From Methanolacinia sp964465295 (GTDB taxonomy: Archaea > Halobacteriota > Methanomicrobia > Methanomicrobiales > Methanomicrobiaceae): DNA of 28,152 nucleotides. A program made the position numbers and the translations under genes. Positions within the stretch are counted from its first letter, which is position 1; each line of letters starts with the position of its first letter. Positions 22,266-28,152 of this stretch are shown piece after piece. Location of the stretch: NCBI GenBank assembly GCA_964465295.1, contig CAYXKC010000014.1, forward strand, positions 1-28,152, in the 5' to 3' direction. The notes under the pieces were generated by a model. That model was not told the origin of the DNA. It worked only from the letters and a program-made list of their open reading frames with translations, and made no database searches.

Positions 22266-23158
22266 AGCATCACCTCCTCGAGCATGGCCATCCTGATGGG
22301 AACGCCGTTCTCCGCCTGCCTGAAGTACCTGGCGTAAGGTAGGCTGTCGACCGCCGGATCGATCTCCCCCGCCCTGGGAAGGGGATGCATCAGGATAAGG
22401 CTGTCTTTAACACCTGTCAAAGCTTCCGGGGTTATCCTGTACGAGTGTGCAACACTCGCGTAGCTTGCGGAATCGGGGAACCTCTCCCTCTGGATTCTTG
22501 TAACATACAGTACGTCGAGCTCGCTGATGATATCGGAGAGGCTGTCGTGCTGTATAAGCTCCACCCCTCTTTCGGCCATCTCTTCGGTTAAAACCTCCGG
22601 CATCTCCAGCCCGGCAGGGGCGATCGTATGTATCCTTACATTGTAGTTCGAAAGTGCATACGAGAGCGAGTGCGACGTCCTCCCGTATCGAAGATCGCCT
22701 AAAAGGCCGACATCGATATTGTCCAGCGGCATATTCTCCCTGATTGTATAGAGGTCGAGCAGGGTCTGCGACGGGTGCTGCCCCGCGCCGTCACCTGCAT
22801 TGATCACCGGAACGTCCGAGAAATTCGCCGCCAGCCTTGCCGCTCCTTCTTTTGGATGGCGAAGGACAATTGCGTCAACGTAGCTGCTTACAACCCTTAT
22901 TGTATCCGCAAGAGTTTCTCCTTTGGATATCGAACTTCCTTCAACACTGTCCACGGTGATGGCGTCTCCCCCAAGGCGGGAGAGTGCGGCGGAAAAAGAC
23001 ATTCTTGTTCGGGTGGATGGTTCAAAAAAGAGAAGTGCGACGAGTTTTCCTTCAAGGGTCCGTCGCATGAACCCTTTCTCCTGGATCAGTCTGGCTTTTT
23101 CGAGCAGTCCGTTTATCTCTTCAACTTCAAGCTCCTTGATTGAGATGATATGGTGCAT
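22262..23158 (-). CDS. pyrB: Aspartate carbamoyltransferase catalytic chain
   Basis: Joins carbamoyl phosphate and aspartate in the first committed step of pyrimidine synthesis. 298 residues. The carbamoyl phosphate-binding motif EPSTRTRMSF (about residues 47-56), the GAGQHPSQTLLDLYTI segment (about 125-140) and LMHPLPR near the C-terminus are intact. The ATG at 23158 is preceded by GGAGAG, about 5 bp upstream, as ribosome-binding site. A weak TATA-like AATTTTAA lies about 40 bp upstream. It forms a two-gene operon with pyrI. Confidence 0.97.
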   Translation of the reverse strand: MHHIISIKELEVEEINGLLEKARLIQEKGFMRRTLEGKLVALLFFEPSTRTRMSFSAALSRLGGDAITVDSVEGSSISKGETLADTIRVVSSYVDAIVLRHPKEGAARLAANFSDVPVINAGDGAGQHPSQTLLDLYTIRENMPLDNIDVGLLGDLRYGRTSHSLSYALSNYNVRIHTIAPAGLEMPEVLTEEMAERGVELIQHDSLSDIISELDVLYVTRIQRERFPDSASYASVAHSYRITPEALTGVKDSLILMHPLPRAGEIDPAVDSLPYARYFRQAENGVPIRMAMLEEVML

Positions 23159-23240
23159 GAACTCTCCATCTCTAATTATTGTTCCATTGCCTTAAAATTG
23201 TTCGAGTAATGAAACGAATGGGCTGATGCAGGTCCGGGTG

Positions 23241-23248
23241 AAAAAAAA
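23241..23248 (-). terminator. Oligo-T terminator after the symporter gene
   Basis: T8 run on the minus strand, 16 bp after the symporter stop codon. It separates the symporter from pyrB. Confidence 0.55.
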
Positions 23249-23264
23249 CAGTTATATGTGGGTG

Positions 23265-24842
23265 TTATGATGATTCGGCCTTGTCTTCAGGCACATCGAC
23301 GAACGTCCTCTCGTAGAAGACCGCCGCCCCGAGGACTGCCGCCGATACCGGCAGTGCGATTACAATCGGGTTGACAACTCCCCAGGGCATCGGGAGGACT
23401 GATGCGACCCCGAAGATCGCCTGCGAAAGGCCCAGGACGGAGGATTCGGAGGAATGCACGAAAGCCGTCCACAGGAACCAGGATACTACTCCGGCAACCA
23501 GGCTCGCCTTTGCGGCAAAGAGCGAGGGTTTTCTGCTGTAAAGCGCGTAGGCGAATGCCGGGATGAATGCGGCTGCGCAAAGCCCCATGAACATTACTGT
23601 AGCCCTTGCGATGATATTTCCGGGCATCATGTATGCAACGATGGTGCTGATGACGATCATTACGACCGTTCCCGCCTGGATCGCACGAATCGAGGGTTTG
23701 GAGCCTTCAGACTTCACATTAAGGTCGTACCCTATGGTAGTGCCCATCGTATGAAAGAGAGAGCTCAGGGTAGACATCGCCGCTGCAAGAAGCGCGAGCA
23801 TGAATATTATTACAAAATAATCGGGCATTGCCGAGTTGATGAAGTTCGGGATTACGGAATCGACATTGCCTCCCGATGCCTCTACTGCAAGCATTCCTTC
23901 TGTCTGCATGAACCAGACGTTTGTCAGCGGCCCGACGGTGAACGCAACGCCGGTCATCATTAAAACGAAAGGCCCGCCGACCATTACTGCACGGTGGATC
24001 GAGCGGTTGTCCCTTACCGACATGAAACGAACCGCAAGCTGGGGCTGTGCGAGAACACCTATTCCAACGCCGAGAACCATCGTGGTTATCATCGTCAGCC
24101 ATATAGGCGAGAGGAATTCGGGCATTGAGGTCCAACCGGTCATTCCGCCTGCGGCAAGTGCCTCCGGTACCATGGAAGACATTGCATCAAGCGCCGAGTT
24201 CGCCTCGTAAACACCACCGAGATACGTGTAAGTAAGTATAAGCAGTATCGTCATCCCGATGAACATGATTGCACCCTGCAGGGCGTCGGTGTACATGACG
24301 GCGATAAGGCCTCCGAGGATGACATATGCCGCAACTATCACTGCAAAAGCAATAAGTGCCGTATCGTAGGGAATCGAGAGCGTGGTCTCGATGAAACGTG
24401 CACCGCCTATTAGGATTGCTGCGGTGTAAAGCGGCATTCCGACAAGTATCACAAGTCCGGAGGCATGCTGCATGAACTTCGAGCCGTAGCATTTCCCGAG
24501 AAGGTCGGGGAATGTTACCGCGTCGGTCTTCTTTCCAAGTTCACGTGTCTTCTTGCCGAAGACGACGAAGGCAATGAGGACACCTACTCCGATACAGAGT
24601 ACGGTCAGCCAGACCAGTCCCATCCCCATCATCGCCGAAACACCGCCGAAACCGACTATCGCCGATGTGCTGATGAAGGTCGCACCATATGAGAGTGCAA
24701 GCACCACAGGATTGATCCTCCTGCCCGCGATCATGAAATCATCGCTGCCCTTCGTCTGCCTGTAACCAAGATACCCGAGGAAGATAATTACGGCAAGGTA
24801 TACCATTGTAATTATCGCAAAGGTCAGCGTATCAACTGCCAT
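23265..24842 (-). CDS. Sodium/solute symporter (SSS family)
   Basis: 525-residue integral membrane transporter with about 13 hydrophobic helices. The segment YRQTKGSDDFMIAGRRINPV after the first helix and FISTSAIVGFGG are hallmarks of the SSS (PutP/PanF/ActP) family. ALLAAAMSTLSSLFHTMGTT matches the helix 8 region that holds the Na2 sodium site, with conserved Ser and Thr residues. The substrate cannot be deduced; amino acids, short organic acids and vitamins are all transported by family members. The ATG at 24842 overlaps the end of the 44-residue accessory gene upstream. Confidence 0.92.
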   Translation of the reverse strand: MAVDTLTFAIITMVYLAVIIFLGYLGYRQTKGSDDFMIAGRRINPVVLALSYGATFISTSAIVGFGGVSAMMGMGLVWLTVLCIGVGVLIAFVVFGKKTRELGKKTDAVTFPDLLGKCYGSKFMQHASGLVILVGMPLYTAAILIGGARFIETTLSIPYDTALIAFAVIVAAYVILGGLIAVMYTDALQGAIMFIGMTILLILTYTYLGGVYEANSALDAMSSMVPEALAAGGMTGWTSMPEFLSPIWLTMITTMVLGVGIGVLAQPQLAVRFMSVRDNRSIHRAVMVGGPFVLMMTGVAFTVGPLTNVWFMQTEGMLAVEASGGNVDSVIPNFINSAMPDYFVIIFMLALLAAAMSTLSSLFHTMGTTIGYDLNVKSEGSKPSIRAIQAGTVVMIVISTIVAYMMPGNIIARATVMFMGLCAAAFIPAFAYALYSRKPSLFAAKASLVAGVVSWFLWTAFVHSSESSVLGLSQAIFGVASVLPMPWGVVNPIVIALPVSAAVLGAAVFYERTFVDVPEDKAESS

Positions 24843-24966
24843 TGTTCTCCTCCCCGGGTTCGTGCCCGTTTCGCCAGTTCAATAAGCCGTAAGCTATACA
24901 TGCAGCCGTCAGTATGAAGGCCAGCAGGTATCCTGTCCAGATATAGGGATCAGTAATTCCAAACAT
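24832..24966 (-). CDS. Symporter small accessory protein (44 residues, one membrane helix)
   Basis: A very short gene read by hand. It encodes MFGITDPYIWTGYLLAFILT, continues with a small hydrophobic stretch to about residue 30, and ends in a charged tail with stop TGA. One transmembrane helix (about residues 10-29) has a short N-terminal FGITDPYIW segment. Short proteins of this form are known upstream of SSS symporters in archaea and bacteria and are regarded as small subunits. It overlaps the symporter start by 11 bp. AGAGGT lies about 5 bp before the ATG at 24966; the ATG one codon earlier (24969) is too close to it. Confidence 0.82.
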   Translation of the reverse strand: MFGITDPYIWTGYLLAFILTAACIAYGLLNWRNGHEPGEENNGS

Positions 24967-25253
24967 CATAAACCTCTAAAAACCTATGCGGTAATCTGAA
25001 TAATGACTAAACAATACAGGGGCAACCGGTTATCTTCCCGGAGCCCTATCTAAAGCTAAAGAAGAAAAATGTAAAGACGAATGCCGGGGCTGAAGCGTTG
25101 TTGCCTGCAACCTCATTAAAACTGCATTCGTATGCCATATTCAAAGTACCTGGATAGTGTTATTCCTGCTTGGATATAATAATGTCTAATCGTGGTTCAT
25201 GTTGCAGCACTGTCATGCACCGGATTTGATATAAGTTTGTAAAAAAAGTGGTT
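24967..25253 (-). promoter_or_regulatory. Gene-free leader/promoter region of the symporter operon
   Basis: This 287-bp stretch has no supported gene. On the minus strand TTATATCC at 25173-25180 is a possible TATA box, predicting transcription from about 25150 and a leader near 180 nt, long for this genome. An inverted repeat CGAATGC (25078-25084) and GCATTCG (25124-25130) encloses 39 nt, within which GTTG and CAAC can form a small inner stem. The leader could be regulatory; no known riboswitch is recognised. Confidence 0.35.
25241..25247 (-). terminator. Oligo-T terminator after trmI
   Basis: T7 run on the minus strand 6 bp after the trmI stop codon, ending the recJ-like/PUA/NAC/trmI gene run. 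Confidence 0.55.
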
Positions 25254-25979
25254 CTATTTTCTGCAGACTGTGATATATCCGCTGTGGGCCACTCTTGTGG
25301 AGGGCCGTGTGCCTCTCTCGGTTCTCGTAAGCTCCCTCGCTATGGTCTCGTGGCAGACAACCTCAGAAAAGAGCGGTTTTGCAGTATCCATCACAAGTAT
25401 GGTGTGCTCGAAGAAGGGCGTGTATGTCGCAAGATAACCGCCCTTTTTAAGGAGACTATACGCATGTTCGACATGCACTCTCTCTATCTGCATGTCGAGG
25501 TGAACCACATCGAATTCTCCCGATGCATCAAGCACATCTCCGGCTATCACCTCAACATTGTCCAGTCCGGCATCTGCGATGTTCTTTGCGCAGATTTCAG
25601 AAAATTCCGGTCTCTTTTCGTAAGTGACGACCGTTCCCGCGACTCCCCCGAAGAAGATAGCCGCAATCCCGCTGCCTGTTCCTGCATCGAGGACACGGTC
25701 ATTTTTGTTCATTCCTGTACAGGCAATGACCATCCCGATGTCTTTTGGGAGCATGGGTGCACCGGTACGCCTGGCATAACTGAAAAAATCGGTGGGCCTC
25801 GGTTCCCTGACCTCGAACTCAAAGCCCATGTGGGTCGATATTTTATCGCCGCTGTTCAACCCGGTGAGTTCATCGAGTTTTATTATTCCTTTATCTGTCG
25901 AGAATTCCCCTTCGCCAGCTCTGACGAAAAATTCACGTTTCCGCCCGGCAAGAAGAACCCTGTCGTTTTCCTTAATCAT
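25254..25979 (-). CDS. trmI: tRNA (adenine-N1)-methyltransferase, TrmI family
   Basis: SAM-dependent methyltransferase that makes m1A at position 58 (and 57 in some archaea) in the T loop of tRNA. 241 residues. The N-terminal beta domain (KREFFVRAGEGEFSTDKGII) precedes the Rossmann domain with SAM motif VLDAGTGSGIAAIFFGG (about residues 96-112), preceded by the family-typical RRTGAPMLPKDIGMVIA. VVHLDMQ provides the motif IV Asp. It follows the NAC gene by 8 bp in the same direction. Confidence 0.93.
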   Translation of the reverse strand: MIKENDRVLLAGRKREFFVRAGEGEFSTDKGIIKLDELTGLNSGDKISTHMGFEFEVREPRPTDFFSYARRTGAPMLPKDIGMVIACTGMNKNDRVLDAGTGSGIAAIFFGGVAGTVVTYEKRPEFSEICAKNIADAGLDNVEVIAGDVLDASGEFDVVHLDMQIERVHVEHAYSLLKKGGYLATYTPFFEHTILVMDTAKPLFSEVVCHETIARELTRTERGTRPSTRVAHSGYITVCRK

Positions 25980-25987
25980 TTTACAGT

Positions 25988-26323
25988 CTATTCCGAAAGT
26001 TTGAGGATGGCCTCAGCAATATCGCCTTTTGCCTCTTTGAGGGTGGATCTCGCCGTATCCTCGGGAACTCCGGCCTGCTCGGCGACGAGCTTCACGTCGT
26101 CTTCGGGTATTACAGCCTCGGCTTCCTCGAATCTAGGCTCGCCGTTGATCTGGTACGTGGTCATTCCCTGCATCACGGTTGCAACGACTTCGGCATCGTC
26201 GAAGACATAGTTGCCCGATTTTGTGTATACCACTACGCGCTCGACGTCTTCGATGCTCTCCATCTTCATGCCGAGCTTCTTCATCATCTGTTTCATCTGT
26301 TTTGGGTTGACACCTGGAATCAT
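25988..26323 (-). CDS. nac: Nascent polypeptide-associated complex protein
   Basis: Archaeal homodimeric NAC, a ribosome-bound chaperone at the exit tunnel. 111 residues. The N-terminus MIPGVNPKQMKQMMKKLGMK is typical. It is followed by the NAC beta-barrel domain (about residues 20-72) and a C-terminal UBA domain (about 75-111) with VPEDTARSTLKEAKGDIAEAI. It sits between the PUA-domain gene (6 bp before) and trmI (8 bp after), consistent with a translation-linked operon. Confidence 0.95.
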   Translation of the reverse strand: MIPGVNPKQMKQMMKKLGMKMESIEDVERVVVYTKSGNYVFDDAEVVATVMQGMTTYQINGEPRFEEAEAVIPEDDVKLVAEQAGVPEDTARSTLKEAKGDIAEAILKLSE

Positions 26324-26329
26324 ATCTTC

Positions 26330-26803
26330 TCAACTCCCTTTTCTTACCTGTACTGCTACTCCGTAATTAAATGCAAGCATTTCCTCTCCTGAAAGGACTG
26401 CGTTGCCGATACCGAGGAAGGATCCCTGCTCGTCACAGACCATGACCTCGTCGCCTGCACGAATGCCGGGGTCGGCGGAGAGGATGTGCTTTGCCATCGC
26501 GTTCTTTCCTGCCGCGACGAACTCTGCAACATCGCTCCTGACGACTACACGGTACGCGGGGGCGGGAAGGATTTCGCACAGGCGCTCTCCTGCTTCGCGT
26601 CCCAGGGTGAGCCGGCCGTCGCCTGCCCTGACGGTGGCAAGGCGGACTTTTCCGGACATTACGTACCTGATTCTCTTGGTGGAAGAGAGCCTGAAGGTGC
26701 AGTCGTCCGGGAAAAGCTTCGCTCCGGTTCCTCTTCCAAACTGGAAGTCCGCTATCGTCCGCACTCTTTTAAGAGAGCTGTTCTCTGAGGATTCTGTTGA
26801 CAT
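26330..26803 (-). CDS. PUA-domain RNA-binding protein
   Basis: About 157 residues from the ATG at 26803. The C-terminal 75 residues are a PUA domain (YRVVVRSDVAEFVAAGKNAM, then DPGIRAGDEVMVCDEQGSFLGIG). The N-terminal part (TIADFQFGRGTGAKLFPDDC) resembles the domain that precedes PUA in archaeosine tRNA-guanine transglycosylase-related proteins, but no catalytic domain is present. RNA binding, probably tRNA or rRNA, is inferred. The start is uncertain: the ATG at 26803 overlaps the recJ-like gene by 35 bp and has a GAGGGAT site upstream; the GTG at 26764 would avoid the overlap, and TTG at 26812 is also in frame. Confidence 0.82.
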   Translation of the reverse strand: MSTESSENSSLKRVRTIADFQFGRGTGAKLFPDDCTFRLSSTKRIRYVMSGKVRLATVRAGDGRLTLGREAGERLCEILPAPAYRVVVRSDVAEFVAAGKNAMAKHILSADPGIRAGDEVMVCDEQGSFLGIGNAVLSGEEMLAFNYGVAVQVRKGS

Positions 26804-28148
26804 CTTCGGCAAATCCCTCTTCTAATTCTTTTGGTATATATGCGCCCGCAGCAATCTTATGTCCTCCGCCTGCACCGCCGAGTTTTTCCGATGCCTCGAG
26901 AAGTGCGGCCTGGAGATCGATTCCCTCCTGGACCATCATCTCGTTCGTCCTCATAGACACCTTGACGAGCTCGGGGTCGTCGGAGAGGTAGCAGAGCACC
27001 ATTATCGGAAGACGGCGGTTCAGCTTGGAGAGGGCCATCCCCGCCCCGATTCCGACGATTGTATCCGGGAAACGGCTGCCGACATGGATATGCTGGAGGT
27101 GCGAGCATTCCTCAACTCCCTTGTCAAGTATGTACTCCATCATCTCGCGGATGATCTTTCTGTGATGCCTGAGCATCTGCTCGGCCTCCCTGTATTGATC
27201 GCCCCTTTCCCCGCAGCAGACCGCACTTCCTGTATAAGGTTTAACCCACCTGCCGCATGCATTCAGCATAGTTGCAAACTCGGATGCATTCCTTAGAGGT
27301 GTATACTTCCGCTCATCGGGGAAGATGTAGTGTTCCCCCCTCAGGCGGTCAAGTGGCTCTCCCGCCGAATGGAGCTTCAGTGCCAGGCGGCCTATAACGC
27401 TCTTCTTCTCGTCTGCATTGAGATCCTCCCAGACCTTCCATTTGCCGTTGGCCTTCCTGAGCTCTATTCCGGCCTCGAATGCCAGCAGGTTCTGGGCCTC
27501 GCCGGGGCGGTTCGATATTCCCGGGATATGCGGGTCGTCAGCAAAAGAGAGGCATATGTGGAGGGGTCTTGTGGATATCCCGTAGCAGTTCAGGTCGTCC
27601 TTTACTACCTCTATATTACCATGCCTGACACCGTCTTCGACGATATCCCTTGCCGGTCCTATGAGCCCGCAGTTCTCGCGGCCCATCATATCCCCGACGT
27701 TTCCGACGACGGCAAGCTTTGCGAGGTCGGTGTTCACATCATCGATCTCCTTTGCAACAAGATAGCCAAGACCTGCGGCGGAGAGCTTTTCATGGCCGTA
27801 GGGGAGTCCGTTTACCTGGAGGTACTGTGTATCGACGTCCTGCGATACGTGGTGGTCGATGATCACAACCTCCCTGTCGGAAAGCTCCCTCTCTTCGAGA
27901 AGGTTTTGCTGTCCTGCCCCGAGGTCGATAAAAAGTTTGAGAGAGTCGTCCCCGGGCACATGCTTCATGGTGAGGGGTTCCAGCTGCCTGACGAAGACCG
28001 ATTTTACTTCGATGCCCTCCCTTGCGACGGCCTGCTTCATTATGGCCTCGCTGGTTATTCCGTCGGCATCGATATGCGAGATTATCGTTACTTTTTTTGA
28101 TTCTTTTATCATCCCGGCAACTGCGGAGATGTCATTGTCGAGACCCAT
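26769..28148 (-). CDS. RecJ-like single-strand DNA/RNA exonuclease (DHH/DHHA1 phosphoesterase)
   Basis: 459-residue archaeal RecJ homologue, of the group that includes GAN, the nuclease associated with the replicative CMG helicase; other paralogues act on RNA, so the exact role is open. Catalytic motifs are complete: HIDADGI (about residues 25-31), FIDLG (about 73), DHHVS (about 97) and GNVGDMMG (about 148). The C-terminal DHHA1 domain ends with GGAGGGHKIAAGAYIP, the substrate-binding Gly-rich motif. The ATG at 28148 is only 4 bp from the window edge, so a slightly longer N-terminus cannot be excluded, though MGLDNDISAVAGMI is a sensible beginning. Confidence 0.92.
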   Translation of the reverse strand: MGLDNDISAVAGMIKESKKVTIISHIDADGITSEAIMKQAVAREGIEVKSVFVRQLEPLTMKHVPGDDSLKLFIDLGAGQQNLLEERELSDREVVIIDHHVSQDVDTQYLQVNGLPYGHEKLSAAGLGYLVAKEIDDVNTDLAKLAVVGNVGDMMGRENCGLIGPARDIVEDGVRHGNIEVVKDDLNCYGISTRPLHICLSFADDPHIPGISNRPGEAQNLLAFEAGIELRKANGKWKVWEDLNADEKKSVIGRLALKLHSAGEPLDRLRGEHYIFPDERKYTPLRNASEFATMLNACGRWVKPYTGSAVCCGERGDQYREAEQMLRHHRKIIREMMEYILDKGVEECSHLQHIHVGSRFPDTIVGIGAGMALSKLNRRLPIMVLCYLSDDPELVKVSMRTNEMMVQEGIDLQAALLEASEKLGGAGGGHKIAAGAYIPKELEEGFAEDVNRILREQLS

Positions 28149-28152
28149 CTGT

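Noticed and set aside
25248..26210. 320-codon open frame on the plus strand opposite trmI and NAC
   Set aside because: It runs across two clear genes on the other strand, with Cys/His/Ser-rich random-looking composition; treated as a shadow.
27330..28100. 256-codon open frame on the plus strand opposite the RecJ-like gene
   Set aside because: It lies wholly antisense to a gene with intact DHH motifs, shows no recognisable domain, and has no ribosome-binding site; a shadow of GC-biased codon use.

Overview
The window comes from a methanogenic archaeon, most likely of the order Methanomicrobiales (Methanomicrobiaceae-like); this is inference from gene content. The archaeal features are Trm1, TrmI, NAC, a RecJ-like DHH nuclease, archaeal-type CoaD, a two-subunit aspartate carbamoyltransferase (PyrB/PyrI), a DRG GTPase, a UbiA-type lipid prenyltransferase and TATA-box promoters placed close to start codons. 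The methanogen features are an HdrA-like flavoprotein and a CooS-type CO dehydrogenase with its nickel chaperone. Coding density is high, with many 4-10 bp overlaps inside operons. No rRNA, insertion sequence or CRISPR array was seen.

Layout, left to right. (1) 1-1992, plus strand: the 3' part of cooS, then cooC. (2) 2023-4704, minus: a Ca2+-type P-type ATPase. (3) 4761-11100, minus: a complete tryptophan operon in the order trpE-G-D-C-F-B-A. Its promoter at about 11140-11175 carries TGTACA motifs like the TRP box of TrpY-regulated methanogens, and an oligo-T tract follows trpA. (4) 11298-12410, plus: a DRG-type GTPase with a TGS domain. (5) 12411-13895: an AT-rich accessory patch with an MntA/HepT toxin-antitoxin pair and one unrecognised ORF. 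(6) 13896-15198: trm1 (minus) and tRNA-Arg(CCT) (plus). (7) 15199-15567: a gene-free stretch with at least six strong hairpins. (8) 15568-16957, plus: a UbiA prenyltransferase and a bactofilin-like protein. (9) 16884-20422, minus: a compact four-gene run of gamma-carbonic-anhydrase-like protein, short HdrA-like flavoprotein, MtnA-type isomerase and a DUF116 membrane protein. (10) 20526-21002, plus: coaD. (11) 21037-21685, minus: a cupin and a small CxxC protein. (12) 21795-23158, minus: pyrB-pyrI. (13) 23265-24966, minus: a sodium/solute symporter preceded by a 44-residue one-helix protein. (14) 25254-28148, minus: RecJ-like DHH protein, PUA-domain protein, NAC and TrmI, an information-processing cluster.

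Most genes are ordinary core metabolism. The parts most worth a second look are the TRP-box promoter, the palindrome-rich element beside tRNA-Arg, the tandem 13-nt repeats in front of mntA, and the CamH/short-HdrA/MtnA/DUF116 cluster, whose joint role is not known to me. Coordinates and motifs were read by eye; family assignments come from motif recognition, not from database searches.
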